Positions 41,455 through 50,447 of a stretch of DNA of 64,000 nucleotides are shown piece by piece. The position numbers were made by a program, and so were the translations under genes. Under the pieces are notes generated by a model, which had not been told where the DNA came from, did no database searches, and was given only the letters and a program-made list of their open reading frames with translations. The stretch comes from Aequorivita vladivostokensis (lineage in GTDB: Bacteria > Bacteroidota > Bacteroidia > Flavobacteriales > Flavobacteriaceae): the NCBI RefSeq assembly GCF_000952855.1, contig NZ_JSVU01000004.1, forward strand, positions 341,922 through 405,921. Reading direction: 5' to 3'. Numbering within the stretch: position 1 is the stretch's first letter; every line of letters starts with the position of its first letter.

Positions 41455-42525
41455 TTAAAATAACTTTAACTGCGGATTCTTAAGTTGCAGAAATTGTGAA
41501 TTGTCCAAGGGTTCAAGTTTCCTGTCTTTCAAATATTTCTTTTTTCCTATAGCCATTGTATCCCTCACTTGCTCGCTGATAGTGCCTTCGCCTTTTATGC
41601 GCCGTCCCCAATTGCTGTCGTTGAGATTGCCGCCGTGGCATTCGGCAATTTGGTTTAATATCCTTTCGGCCCTATCTGGTATGGTCTTGTATGCCCAATC
41701 CTTAAAAATTTCGGCAATCTGTCCATTCAAGCGGACGATTGTGTAGCCTACATCGCGCGCGCCAAGTTCCGCTACCTTTTTCACCAAAGGAAGAATTTCG
41801 TGGCTGTTCAATGAAGGAATAATTGGCGCCATCATCACCCGAACGGGGATGCCATTTGCTGCAAGTGTTTCCACGGTTTTCAGCCGTTGTTTGATGCTTG
41901 CCGTTCGTGGTTCCAGCAGCCTGCGGGTAGCTTCGGAAAGGGAGGTGATGGAAATATTTACCGAAATAATGTTGAGCTTTGCCATTTCCCTTAAAATATC
42001 CAGATCGCGAAGAATCAATGAATTTTTGGTGATGATGCCGGTTGGGTGTTTCCATTTCAGCATTACTTCCAAACATTTTCGGGTGATTTCAAGTTTGCGT
42101 TCCAAAGGTTGGTAGCAGTCCGTATTCCCCGAAAAAACGATGGTTTCGCCCTGCCAATTCTTTGAAGTGATTTTTTCCTCCAGCAGCTGCGGAGCATTTT
42201 TTTTGAAAAGAATGTTTCGCTCAAAATCCAGGCCTGCCCCATAGCCCCAATATTCATGGCTATTGCGGGCGTAACAATACACGCAGCCGTGCTCGCAACC
42301 CTGATACGGGTTTGCCGAAAACCCCATCCCCACATCGGGGCTTTCCACTTTATTTACAAATGTCTTTGGAAAAACCTCAATGTAATTTGTCTTGTTTTTA
42401 TCTGCTTCTTCGCCTTCCGCTTCACAGAAATTCAAAAAATCATCCAACACCTCGTGGCTGTTTTTGAAGAAACGGTTGTGCACATTTTTCTGGGCGCCAC
42501 GGCCTTTAATGGGGTTTTCGGACAT
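41455..42525 (-). CDS. PA0069-family radical SAM protein
   Basis: The frame begins at a TTG at 42555, but the ATG at 42525 (MSENPIKGRG) fits the family start; 356 residues. C77-x-x-x-C81-x-x-C84 (CEHGCVYCYARN) binds the [4Fe-4S] cluster, within a TIM-barrel fold like the SplB/Rv2578c group. The substrate is unknown. A TAACTTTG box lies about 25-35 bp upstream of the ATG. Confidence 0.88.
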   Translation of the reverse strand: MSENPIKGRGAQKNVHNRFFKNSHEVLDDFLNFCEAEGEEADKNKTNYIEVFPKTFVNKVESPDVGMGFSANPYQGCEHGCVYCYARNSHEYWGYGAGLDFERNILFKKNAPQLLEEKITSKNWQGETIVFSGNTDCYQPLERKLEITRKCLEVMLKWKHPTGIITKNSLILRDLDILREMAKLNIISVNISITSLSEATRRLLEPRTASIKQRLKTVETLAANGIPVRVMMAPIIPSLNSHEILPLVKKVAELGARDVGYTIVRLNGQIAEIFKDWAYKTIPDRAERILNQIAECHGGNLNDSNWGRRIKGEGTISEQVRDTMAIGKKKYLKDRKLEPLDNSQFLQLKNPQLKLF

Positions 42526-42615
42526 AAAAAAACTTTGAAGAAACTTAATCCTCAAAGTTAAATGAAGTTTGGAAAAAATCCTATAAAAAATGGAATATAT
42601 CCATTGAAGAATTAA

Positions 42616-42849
42616 CTATGTACTATAAATTCCTCCTGTGCGGTGTAGCTTTAAGAGCCGGTTTTGATGTATGTGTCTCGTAAAACGCTCGCCATTTTTG
42701 TAATAAACACAAGCTAGCACGCTGTCATTGTTGGTTATTCCAGTTAAGGGGTCTTCATTTGGAATATATTTCAATATTTCCATTCGTGGGGAATCGTCCT
42801 TGCCCTTGATTTTTACCCAATCTCCGGGCTTGAATTTTCTACTACTCAT
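42616..42849 (-). CDS. small protein, YodC/DUF2158-like
   Basis: 77 residues. The start MSSRKFKPGDWVKIKGKDDSPRMEILKY and the central V-x-C-x-Y-x-x-G pattern resemble DUF2158/YodC proteins (small SH3-like beta barrels). It follows the hsp20 gene on the same strand but is separated by a terminator. Function unknown. Confidence 0.6.
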   Translation of the reverse strand: MSSRKFKPGDWVKIKGKDDSPRMEILKYIPNEDPLTGITNNDSVLACVYYKNGERFTRHIHQNRLLKLHRTGGIYST

Positions 42850-42911
42850 AATCGCCGTTTTTAAGGGTTACACATTAAAAATATTCTGCTTTACAATGAA
42901 GTACTAAAAAA

Positions 42912-42931
42912 AGGGGCCCAAACGAGCCCCT
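42912..42931 (-). terminator. terminator after hsp20
   Basis: Arms AGGGGC/GCCCCT with an 8-nt loop, followed on the minus strand by seven Ts. Confidence 0.75.
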
Positions 42932-42955
42932 AAATTCTTTAGCCAATTAAGCTGT

Positions 42956-43435
42956 TTAGGAGATTTTAATATTTCTTGGGGGTTTTTGTTTGGCCTCTTC
43001 CTTCTTTGGAAGATGGATGCTCAAAATACCTTCCCTATAATTGGCCTTTATCTTTTCCTCATCTACGGTTTCGGGAAGGGTGAAGCTTCGTTTGAAGGAA
43101 GAATACCCAAATTCCCTACGGGTGTAGTTTTCTTCTTTTTCCTCGCTTTTTTCTTCCACTTCGGTAGAGATGGAAAGCAGTTGATTCTCCAAATCTATTT
43201 GGAAATCGGATTTTTTCAGGCCTGGTACCGCCATTTCCACAAAGTAGGCATCTGCGGTTTCCTTGATGTTTACTTTTGGAAGGCTTATACCTGTATTAAA
43301 ATTTTGGGAGAATACGCTGGTCAAGTCCCTGTTAAAGAAATCATCAAGTAGCGAAGACCAGGTTGGGAGGTGGGTAGCACTATTGGTTGTTCGTGTCAAA
43401 CCTCCATTTTTAGGAACAGTCATTAAAGCGTTCAT
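42956..43435 (-). CDS. small heat-shock protein Hsp20
   Basis: 159 residues from the ATG at 43435 (the frame opens three codons earlier at TTG). An alpha-crystallin domain fills about 50-150: VNIKETADAYFVEMAVPGLKKSDFQIDLENQLLSI, then the FKRSFTLPETVDEEKI and the conserved A-x-Y-x-(E/N)G-(I/V)-L motif as ANYREGILSIHLPK. It binds unfolded proteins as an oligomer. It has a single-gene layout with a terminator; no CIRCE-type site was seen in the 190 bp upstream. Confidence 0.92.
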   Translation of the reverse strand: MNALMTVPKNGGLTRTTNSATHLPTWSSLLDDFFNRDLTSVFSQNFNTGISLPKVNIKETADAYFVEMAVPGLKKSDFQIDLENQLLSISTEVEEKSEEKEENYTRREFGYSSFKRSFTLPETVDEEKIKANYREGILSIHLPKKEEAKQKPPRNIKIS

Positions 43436-43628
43436 AATAATCAAGATTTAAGTTAAACAATAATTTTATCTACCGTGGAACAAAAGCAATGCCAGAGCGC
43501 GAACCTTAATAGGATGGCGTGTATTTTAAAATTTCTTTCAGAAATCTGGAATTATTTTTAAGAATTCATATCATTTAAAGTGTCATTTTGTCATTTTAAA
43601 AATGACAGCTTTTCAACAATGAAAAGGA

Positions 43629-44411
43629 TTACTTACCCGGAAATTCGGCTTTCCTTTTCTGAAGAAACGCCTGAGTGCCTTCCTTAAAATCGGCAGTGCC
43701 GAAGCAGTTTCCAAATTCTTCAATTTCCACTTCAAAACCATTTTCGCCATCCTCATAATTTGCATTGATTGCCCTGATGGCGGAAGCGATGGCAACGGTA
43801 GAGTTTTTCATAATCTTTCCGGCTATCTTTTCGGTAAAGTCAAGCAGTTCGTCGGGGGTGGTTACGTGGTTAACCAAGCCGTATTGCAGGGCCTGGTTGG
43901 CATCCACCATCCCGGCGGTCATAATCATTTCCATTGCGCGGCCTTTACCTACCAATTGCGGCAAACGCTGTGTACCACCGTAGCCCGGAATTACGCCAAG
44001 TGAAACTTCCGGCAGCCCCATTTTGGCATTATCGGAAGCAATGCGGAAATGTGCCGCCATCGCCAGTTCCAGGCCGCCGCCCAAGGCAAAACCATTTATG
44101 GCCGCGATCACGGGTTTTGAAAAATGGGCCACAAAATCGAACAGTAATTCCTGTCCCTTGGCGGCCAGTTTTCCGCCTTCTTCCACAGAGAAATCGGCAA
44201 ATTCGCTAATGTCAGCGCCTGCAACAAAGGCCTTTTCGCCGCTTCCGGTTATAATTACAACCTTCGTTTTTGACGAATTTTCGACCTCTTCAAGCGCATC
44301 GTGCAATTCCTGAATCGTTTCACGGTTCAATGCGTTCAGCTTTGAGGGGCGATTGATGGTTATGGTGGTGATGCCATTTTCAGTTTCGGAAAGTATGTTT
44401 TGAAATTTCAT
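43629..44411 (-). CDS. enoyl-CoA hydratase/isomerase family protein
   Basis: 260 residues, crotonase fold. The oxyanion-hole phrases KAFVAGADISEF (about 60-71) and GFALGGGLELAMAAHFRIA (about 107-125) are intact. The catalytic glutamates are at LPEVSLGVIPGYGGTQRL (Glu in PEV and the following acid position is Gly). It probably hydrates short enoyl-CoA, in fatty acid oxidation or butanoyl-CoA metabolism. It stands alone. Confidence 0.9.
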   Translation of the reverse strand: MKFQNILSETENGITTITINRPSKLNALNRETIQELHDALEEVENSSKTKVVIITGSGEKAFVAGADISEFADFSVEEGGKLAAKGQELLFDFVAHFSKPVIAAINGFALGGGLELAMAAHFRIASDNAKMGLPEVSLGVIPGYGGTQRLPQLVGKGRAMEMIMTAGMVDANQALQYGLVNHVTTPDELLDFTEKIAGKIMKNSTVAIASAIRAINANYEDGENGFEVEIEEFGNCFGTADFKEGTQAFLQKRKAEFPGK

Positions 44412-44668
44412 GTTTAATGATGTTTTTGTTTAAGGGTTTTACCACGAATACACGAATAAATTTTTATAAAATACTTTAATTCAGTATGTTTAGAACCCTT
44501 GCTCCCAAGCTACCGCGGCGGGAGCAACCTCGATGGCTCCCTTTAGGGCTGGGGGTTACATTTTTATTCGTGTACCTGTCTGCGGTAGGCAGGTTTGTGG
44601 TCGTTTTCACAAAGCTACTAAAAACCTTAAAGCATTGCGGGAAATATGACTTTTAAAAAACCATCGGA
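44412..44668. other. intergenic region with hairpins
   Basis: It contains TTGCTCCC/GGGAGCAA (about 44500-44527) and the REP-like hairpin at 44574-44594. A remnant-like GGCTCCCTTTAGGGCTGGGGG sits between them. No coding frame is supported. Confidence 0.5.
44574..44594. repeat. REP-like hairpin (ACCTGTCTGC..GGCAGGT)
   Basis: A near-palindrome ACCTG..CAGGT whose core is shared with the hairpins at 39101 and 46910. Confidence 0.55.
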
Positions 44669-45067
44669 TTATCTCTTTATCCAATTTTCGATCTTAAGGC
44701 TCGAGATGCGTTGGAATTCCTTAGTGTTTTCAGTAACCATGATGAGATTGTTGGCAACGGCCGTAGCCCCGATAAGAAGATCGAAATCGCTTATCATTAG
44801 ACCTTCCTTTCGAAGACGGACTTTTTCTTTCGCATAAAAATCAATTGCATTTAAAAGTGGTAGAATATTGAGATGCTCGGTGAATTGGACTATCAGCTCA
44901 TTATTCATTTGTGGATTGGAGCTGTTTTCGGCCTCAAAGACGAGCTCGGCAAGGGTTATTTCGGAAATAGCACAGTTCTGCAGTTTTACAGTTTCAATTT
45001 TTTTCAACAAATTGAACTTACCCCTAAAAAAATGAATACAGATATTGGTATCCAATAAATATAGCAT
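44669..45067 (-). CDS. vapC: VapC-type PIN-domain toxin
   Basis: 132 residues. A ribonuclease of the PIN family; the acidic residues are D7 (LLDTNICIHFF), E41 (ITLAELVFE), D94 and D98 (ISDFDLLIGATA), which bind Mg2+. VapC toxins cleave tRNA or rRNA unless held by the antitoxin. It overlaps the antitoxin gene by one base, the classic toxin-antitoxin layout. Confidence 0.9.
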   Translation of the reverse strand: MLYLLDTNICIHFFRGKFNLLKKIETVKLQNCAISEITLAELVFEAENSSNPQMNNELIVQFTEHLNILPLLNAIDFYAKEKVRLRKEGLMISDFDLLIGATAVANNLIMVTENTKEFQRISSLKIENWIKR

Positions 45068-45309
45068 CAGAAACTTTTTGGAATTGACTTCTCTACCCTC
45101 GAGTTTCTAATCTCCTCAATAATGCTGTCTGAATCCTTCTCGTCTTCCCATGCGCCAAAAAAGGAACTAAGTTCTGTATCCTTATTCAAGTTTGGCACCA
45201 ACGAAGCTTCCAACTTCAAAATCAATCTCTTTTTTGAATTTGTGTCAAGAGATTTTAAAAAGCGAAAATATTTGTCCAAAATTTTATTTGAAATTGTTAA
45301 GGAGCCCAT
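45067..45309 (-). CDS. antitoxin partner of VapC
   Basis: 80 residues from the ATG at 45309; the frame allows an upstream TTG that would add six residues. Helical, charged, with a C-terminal acidic/basic tail (EEIRNSRVEKSIPKSF) of the kind that wraps a PIN toxin. It lies directly upstream of the toxin, with a one-base overlap. The family is not recognised beyond context. Confidence 0.75.
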   Translation of the reverse strand: MGSLTISNKILDKYFRFLKSLDTNSKKRLILKLEASLVPNLNKDTELSSFFGAWEDEKDSDSIIEEIRNSRVEKSIPKSF

Positions 45310-45386
45310 TTGCGGTTTTTTATGCAAGGTACAGATTTTTTTAATCTTTTTATTACCGTTCTATTTTTCAAACGGTCGAAGTAGGC

Positions 45387-46844
45387 TTACAACATTGCGG
45401 GAAAAGAGACTTTAAAAACGGTTTTTTCTTCGGAAGATTGAAGGGTTATGGTGCCTCCGTAAGTTTCTACTATATTTTTTACCATTCCCAAGCCAAGCCC
45501 CATTCCGCTGGTCTTGGTGGTAAATTGCGGTTCAAAGATACAGGTTTTGTTTTCCTCGGGAACGCCTATCCCGTTATCGGAAACCAGAATATTCACACAG
45601 GTGCCTTCGGTTTTTACGATAACGTCAATTCTGGGCTCCTCGGGGTTTTTTTGGGCGATGGACTGGATGCTGTTTTTTACCAAATTGGTAACCACGCGTA
45701 TGAGTTGGGTGCGGTCAAATCGGGCGCGAACTACATCTTCTTCCGAAAAGAAATAGATATAGTCCTCGTTAAAAATATCCAGCGCTAACTTACTTATTTT
45801 AACCACGTTTAGGGTTTCGTCCTGCTGGGCGGGCATTTTTGCATAGGTAGAAAAGGCGGATGAAATAGAGCTCAACGTATCGATCTGCTGCAGCAGGGTA
45901 CTGGTATATTCCGCCATTTTCTTGTCTATATCGGGATCGTTGCAATCAAATTTCCGTTGGAAGCTCTGCACCGTAAGTCGCATAGGCGTAAGCGGATTCT
46001 TTATCTCGTGCGCCACCTGCTTGGCCATTTCGCGCCAAGCGGTTTCCCGCTCATTGGCGGCAAGTTGGGCGGCACTGTTCTCCAGCTCATCGATCATCCC
46101 GTTGTACGCATTTACGAGCAGGGAGATTTCCTGTGGCGTATCACTAATATGGATTTTCTTGTTTCGTGTGTCAAAACGGGTCTCGGAGAGCTTATCGCTG
46201 ATCTCTTTTAAGGAACGGGTTATATATTTTGAGAGAAAATAGGAAATGGAAATAGCCGCAACGAGCATAAAAAAATAGGCTATGCCCAACCTGTAAAGGT
46301 ATTCGGTAAGTTCCTTGGTAATAAAACCATCGTCTTCAATATAGGGCAAATTCAATATTGCCAAGGGTTTAAAATAACTGTCGGTGATGTAGGTGTAGGA
46401 AGATTGGTACTTTTGGCCGTCTTCCTCAAACTCCTTGATGTAACTTTTGGTGGGAGAGTTCTGTAACATTTCCAGAGCAAAATCGGGCATTTTTGGAGAG
46501 ACGGTATCCTTAAAAAAGGAAGGTTTAGAAGATTTCAAAAGATTTCCATCCAGATCGTATAGAAAAATCTCCAGACTGTGGATGTCCTTTATTTCGTAGA
46601 TTTTGTCCTTAAATATTAATGGGATTTGGCCGGTTTCCACCGGATAGGTAGTAGTTTTTAGAATGTAATTGATGTTCTCGCGAATGGCGGCTTCCTTGCG
46701 CAGCAAACGGTCGCGGTGGTAGTCCTGGGCCTCTTCCCTATATTGAAAAACGGTAACAATGGCTATAAGTACCGAAGCTCCCAGTACCAAAAGGAACATA
46801 GAAAGAAAGATGCGGGTGCGAAGCGATTTTTTGTAAAAGTACAT
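45387..46844 (-). CDS. membrane sensor histidine kinase (NtrY-like)
   Basis: 485 residues. Two membrane helices (about 13-32 and 190-212) enclose an extracytoplasmic sensor region. A HAMP segment (about 213-265) follows. The kinase core shows the H-box HEIKNPLTPMRLTVQSF, N-box NLVKNSIQSI, G1 DNGIGVPEE and GMGLGLGMV, as in NtrY. The phosphorylation histidine is in AHEIKNP. No response regulator gene lies next to it in this window. The signal is unknown. Confidence 0.9.
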   Translation of the reverse strand: MYFYKKSLRTRIFLSMFLLVLGASVLIAIVTVFQYREEAQDYHRDRLLRKEAAIRENINYILKTTTYPVETGQIPLIFKDKIYEIKDIHSLEIFLYDLDGNLLKSSKPSFFKDTVSPKMPDFALEMLQNSPTKSYIKEFEEDGQKYQSSYTYITDSYFKPLAILNLPYIEDDGFITKELTEYLYRLGIAYFFMLVAAISISYFLSKYITRSLKEISDKLSETRFDTRNKKIHISDTPQEISLLVNAYNGMIDELENSAAQLAANERETAWREMAKQVAHEIKNPLTPMRLTVQSFQRKFDCNDPDIDKKMAEYTSTLLQQIDTLSSISSAFSTYAKMPAQQDETLNVVKISKLALDIFNEDYIYFFSEEDVVRARFDRTQLIRVVTNLVKNSIQSIAQKNPEEPRIDVIVKTEGTCVNILVSDNGIGVPEENKTCIFEPQFTTKTSGMGLGLGMVKNIVETYGGTITLQSSEEKTVFKVSFPAML

Positions 46845-46909
46845 TTACATGGATTTGAAAAAAGAAAGATAGCAATAATCGAACCTAAAAAAGAAAATTC
46901 CAAATAAAA

Positions 46910-46941
46910 AACCTGCCTGTCGTGCCTCTGGAAGGCAGGTT
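46910..46941 (-). terminator. REP-like hairpin acting as hemJ terminator
   Basis: Perfect 9-bp arms AACCTGCCT/AGGCAGGTT. On the minus strand it is followed by TTTTTTATTT and lies 21 bp after the hemJ stop. It shares the CCTGCCT/AGGCAGG core with the REP-like hairpins elsewhere. Confidence 0.65.
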
Positions 46942-46961
46942 CCAAAATCCAAAAAGTGAAG

Positions 46962-47501
46962 TTATTTCTCCCGAATCCGTTTATAGATTTTATAGCCCAT
47001 CATAAGCAAGATGGCAAACAGGATTATGCCCACGGTGCCGTAAATCCAGTTGGTGCCATCTTTAAGAATCACCAAAAACACCACCGCGAAAAGGACGATG
47101 GTGGGCACCTCGTTAAAAAGGCGCATATAATTGGAGGTATACTTTACAGTGCCCCGTTGCAACTGCTTAAATATTTGGTGGCATTTTAAGTGATATATGA
47201 TCAGTACGAACACGAACGCCAATTTTACTTGCATCCAAGCGTCGGCCAAAAAAAAGGTGCGCATAAAGAGCAGCCAAAAGCCAAAAATCAGGGCCAAAAT
47301 CATACTCGGCCAAGTTATTATGTTCCAAAGACGGGAGGCCATAATTTTTAGTTGTTCGCCCAAAATTTCCCTGTCTGGCGAGGGTTTTTGCGAAGCTTCA
47401 ATTTGATACACAAAAAGTCGGACAATGTAAAAAAGCCCCGCAAACCAAGTGATGATGAAGATGAGGTGTAGGGATTTTATGTAGGGGTAGTATGCTTCCA
47501 T
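46962..47501 (-). CDS. hemJ: protoporphyrinogen IX oxidase HemJ
   Basis: 179 residues, four or five membrane helices. The conserved His in SLHLIFIITWFAGLFYIVRLFVYQ and the Lys in QVKLAFVFVLIIYHLKCHQ match HemJ (UPF0093). HemJ oxidises protoporphyrinogen to protoporphyrin, just before ferrochelatase in heme synthesis; hemH lies 3 kb away on the same strand. CopD-like is an alternative annotation of the same fold. Confidence 0.8.
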   Translation of the reverse strand: MEAYYPYIKSLHLIFIITWFAGLFYIVRLFVYQIEASQKPSPDREILGEQLKIMASRLWNIITWPSMILALIFGFWLLFMRTFFLADAWMQVKLAFVFVLIIYHLKCHQIFKQLQRGTVKYTSNYMRLFNEVPTIVLFAVVFLVILKDGTNWIYGTVGIILFAILLMMGYKIYKRIREK

Positions 47502-47525
47502 TAATTTTTCTGTTGTGGGAAAGTT

Positions 47526-47819
47526 TTATCGTGGTTTCTTTTTCGGATTTTGACTCGTGTGAAAAATTGAGGCAATAACTATCGAATCCTCAATGCAAGA
47601 ATATATTATCAAATGCGGAAACCGTTTCATTGGTATTTCAGAAAAACCAAATTCATTCTTTTTGAACAAAAACGGATTGGTTCCAATTCGTTCTATTTCG
47701 CTCTGCAGTTCAAGGGAAAAAAGTTTTCCGAATCCTTTTCGCCTGGCCTCATAAAGATTTCGAGCTTCCAAAATTTCCTTTCTTGCCCTTGCAAGAACTT
47801 TAATTTTATATGTCCTCAA
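47526..47819 (-). CDS. RelE/ParE-type toxin
   Basis: The frame runs up to 47861, but the antitoxin ends at 47806 and the homologous N-terminus (RTYKIKVLARARKEILEA) begins at a TTG at 47819, so I choose that start (97 residues). The body (ARNLYEARRKGFGKLF, GTNPFLF, IPMKRFPHLIIYSCIEDSIVIASIFHTSQNP) is the RelE/ParE fold, acting as ribosome-dependent mRNase or gyrase inhibitor. It overlaps the antitoxin gene. Confidence 0.8.
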   Translation of the reverse strand: MRTYKIKVLARARKEILEARNLYEARRKGFGKLFSLELQSEIERIGTNPFLFKKNEFGFSEIPMKRFPHLIIYSCIEDSIVIASIFHTSQNPKKKPR

Positions 47820-48090
47820 ACAACTCTTTTTTAAAATCTTCCCACGAAATGGCCGTTGCATTTCCTGCCAAATATTCCTCCATTTCCTGCTTCAACAAAT
47901 CCCAATGTTCCTTTGGCACGGGCGAGCTGTTTCCTGTTTTGTACTCTGTTTCGGCCTCCTGGGCTGCGGAATGGTAATATTGGGAAGGCGGCGGGCAAAC
48001 CAACAACAACAATGCCTCCAGCAACAGGTCGTTATTTTCGCATTGGTCTATTTCTGCAATCAGGGCTTTTTTCAATTCAGCATTCTCCAT
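47806..48090 (-). CDS. antitoxin partner of the RelE/ParE toxin
   Basis: 94 residues; N-terminal helices (ALIAEIDQCENNDLLLEALLLLV), a middle with PPPSQYY, and a C-terminal tail WEDFKKELFEDI of the type found in addiction-module antitoxins of the ParD/putative-component kind. Its stop overlaps the toxin start. Confidence 0.75.
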   Translation of the reverse strand: MENAELKKALIAEIDQCENNDLLLEALLLLVCPPPSQYYHSAAQEAETEYKTGNSSPVPKEHWDLLKQEMEEYLAGNATAISWEDFKKELFEDI

Positions 48091-48119
48091 GGCGGTTCTC
48101 TTTTCTTTCTACAAAAAAA

Positions 48120-48833
48120 CTAATTTTTGATGAATTTCTTCGTAATATTCCCTTCGGAAGAAGTAATGGTTATAAAATACATCCCCGGTTTTAAGGTTGA
48201 AACATCTATTTCTTTTGAATTATTGTTTACCGAATTCATTACAATTCTACCATTAATATCTGTTATTGAAACAGATTCAAAATCCTTAATAGCCGAATGA
48301 ACAATCAATTTACTCTGTGTAGGATTTGGGAAAACAATCAAGTTCTTAATAGATTTGTTGTCCAATATGTTGAGGGCAGGAAAGTTTTTATATACTTGAA
48401 ATCCAGGAAAACTAAAATATTGCAGCACGATCATTTTTTCAGTTCCGGGTGGGTCTATGAAATAAATATCAGCCTCATTTTCATTAAGGAAAGGCGTGAA
48501 AAAATGTGTTTCCATGGCTTCAAAATCTCCACAGTTTTCAGTTTCACGAACAATATTTCGTGGAATAAAATTATCATCAACAGCTAAAGGACCATGATTT
48601 ATATATTCATAACTCCCCGAATAATCGTTACAGAAAGAAGTTCCGTGAACTGTAAAGTCACTTTCCGTAACTAAGGTTGGACCTTCAGATAAGTTTAAGG
48701 TTTCAATAAAAACTTCTTGATTGATAAAGGACAAACTGTGCAAATACCAGTTGTCAACAAAATATTCTGGAGGTTGGGCAACCGTAATTTGAATAGTAAG
48801 AAGGAATGCAAAGAGTAGTAATGGTTTTTTCAT
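48120..48833 (-). CDS. secreted protein with type IX sorting domain, 237 aa
   Basis: The signal peptide is about 1-19 (ending TVAQ). The body is beta-rich with the phrase GTSFCNDYSGSYEYINHG, like small META-type exported proteins of Bacteroidota. The last 75 residues (VFPNPTQSKLIVHS, VSITDINGRIVMN, LKPGMYFITITSSEG) are a Por sorting domain. Function unknown. A 40-codon remnant of a similar tail lies immediately upstream. Confidence 0.8.
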   Translation of the reverse strand: MKKPLLLFAFLLTIQITVAQPPEYFVDNWYLHSLSFINQEVFIETLNLSEGPTLVTESDFTVHGTSFCNDYSGSYEYINHGPLAVDDNFIPRNIVRETENCGDFEAMETHFFTPFLNENEADIYFIDPPGTEKMIVLQYFSFPGFQVYKNFPALNILDNKSIKNLIVFPNPTQSKLIVHSAIKDFESVSITDINGRIVMNSVNNNSKEIDVSTLKPGMYFITITSSEGNITKKFIKN

Positions 48834-48843
48834 AACTGGAAGA

Positions 48844-48966
48844 TTAATTTTTAATAAACTTCTTTGTAATATTTCCTTCGAGAGAGGTGATAGTTATAAA
48901 ATACATTCCGGGCTTTACGTTTGAAACATCTTTTGTTGGACTGTAATCTGTTGAGAGAAATTTCAT
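48844..48966 (-). pseudogene. truncated sorting-domain remnant, 40 codons
   Basis: The frame encodes VKPGMYFITITS followed by EGNITKKFIKN, nearly identical to the last 25 residues of the preceding secreted protein (LKPGMYFITITSSEGNITKKFIKN). Only the end of the sorting domain is present and no signal peptide precedes it, so this is the tail of a lost paralogue. It lies between the intact gene and the MATE gene. Confidence 0.75.
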
Positions 48967-49011
48967 ATTCAAAAAAAGATTTAGTCTTCTAAAGATACCA
49001 AAAAATCCTTT

Positions 49012-50352
49012 TCAATCGCGAAGTGTTTTCCGTATTTCCCGATTCAAAAAATAACCGGTTACAATTGTTGAAAGCACATCTGCCGCCGGAAAGGATATCC
49101 ACACGCCCAGTTCGCCGAAGTAATGTGGCAGTATAAAAATAAGCGGAATAAAGAAAAACCCCTGCCGTGTCAGCGTAAGCAAAAGCGCCGGCACTGCCTT
49201 CCCGATGGCCTGAAAATAGGCCGAGCCAATCAACTGGATTGCAATAATGGGCGTTGCGGCAAATACCCAGCGCATATAGTGTGGGGTTTCCGAGAGAATG
49301 TCGGGGTCGGTGGTAAAGACGGAGACTATGGCATTGGGAAAGATCATGATGACGGCAAAGATTACAAGACCGAGACCGCCGGCGTATAGAATAGCTTTAT
49401 TGATGCTCTCCCGCACCCGAGTAAACTGATGCGCGCCATAATTATAGCCGGCAATGGGCAAAAATCCTTGGGTAACCCCCAAAACGGGGAAGAGCGCAAA
49501 CATTAGCATTCGGGCGATAATGCCATAGGATGCCACGGAAGCTTCGCCGCCTATATCGAAAAGGATGTTGTTCATCAAGAGATAGGTCACACTCACTACC
49601 GCCTGTCGCGCAAGGGTCACAAAGCCCAGGGCCGACATTTCCTTGAGAATGGGCAAATCGAGACCGAAGTGGGGCAAGCTTATTTGCAGTTCCGATTTAT
49701 CGCTTAAAAAAAACCACAGCACATACAGAAAACAAAGGCCATACGAGATGGTCGTAGCCCAGGCGGCGCCGGCCATTCCCATATCGAAATGATAGATAAG
49801 GACATAATCAAGGATGAGGTTTCCCACAGAAGGAATTATCATCGCAATCATCGCGAATTTAGGCTTCCCTTCGGCACGGATTACGTTGTTGCCCATCATA
49901 CAGAGCGCCAAAAGCGGAACCCCGTAAAGTACAATGCGATAGTAGATTTTTGCAGGTTCAAAAATGTCGCCCTTTCCACCAAAAGCGGGAATGAGTTCAT
50001 TGATGAAAATCAAACCAAAAACCACCATTGCGGTAGTTAGCAAGAGCGTTAGGGTTATTTGGTTGCCGAAGGTTTTTAACGCGCGTTCCTTGTGGCCGGC
50101 ACCCAGCGCCCTTGAAATTATGGAGGAACCGCCAATACCGATGGCCATTCCCAGCGCGGCAATAAAAAATGAAACCGGCAGTACCACATTGATAGCGGCA
50201 ATGGCAATGGAGCCAATCCAGTTGCCCACAAAAATGGTGTCCACCAAAATGTTCAGCGACATCACCAAAATCCCGATAGAGGCGGGAACGGCTTGCTTGA
50301 TCAGCAAACTTCCGATAGAGTCGGTTCCTAATGCGGCGGATTTATTATTCAT
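49012..50352 (-). CDS. MATE-family efflux transporter
   Basis: 446 residues with about twelve membrane helices in two related halves; the family phrase SLNILVDTIFVGNWIGSIAIAAINV is near the N-terminus. It exports cationic compounds using Na+ or H+. Substrate cannot be told. The start is the ATG at 50352. There is an A+T-rich 90-bp gap to hemH. Confidence 0.92.
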   Translation of the reverse strand: MNNKSAALGTDSIGSLLIKQAVPASIGILVMSLNILVDTIFVGNWIGSIAIAAINVVLPVSFFIAALGMAIGIGGSSIISRALGAGHKERALKTFGNQITLTLLLTTAMVVFGLIFINELIPAFGGKGDIFEPAKIYYRIVLYGVPLLALCMMGNNVIRAEGKPKFAMIAMIIPSVGNLILDYVLIYHFDMGMAGAAWATTISYGLCFLYVLWFFLSDKSELQISLPHFGLDLPILKEMSALGFVTLARQAVVSVTYLLMNNILFDIGGEASVASYGIIARMLMFALFPVLGVTQGFLPIAGYNYGAHQFTRVRESINKAILYAGGLGLVIFAVIMIFPNAIVSVFTTDPDILSETPHYMRWVFAATPIIAIQLIGSAYFQAIGKAVPALLLTLTRQGFFFIPLIFILPHYFGELGVWISFPAADVLSTIVTGYFLNREIRKTLRD

Positions 50353-50447
50353 TCTTTATTATTATTATTTATTCCCTGAAATCTTGGTTAATTACCAAAA
50401 CAGGTTATGTACTGCGATAAAAAATAGCAATAGCTAATAAAAAATAA

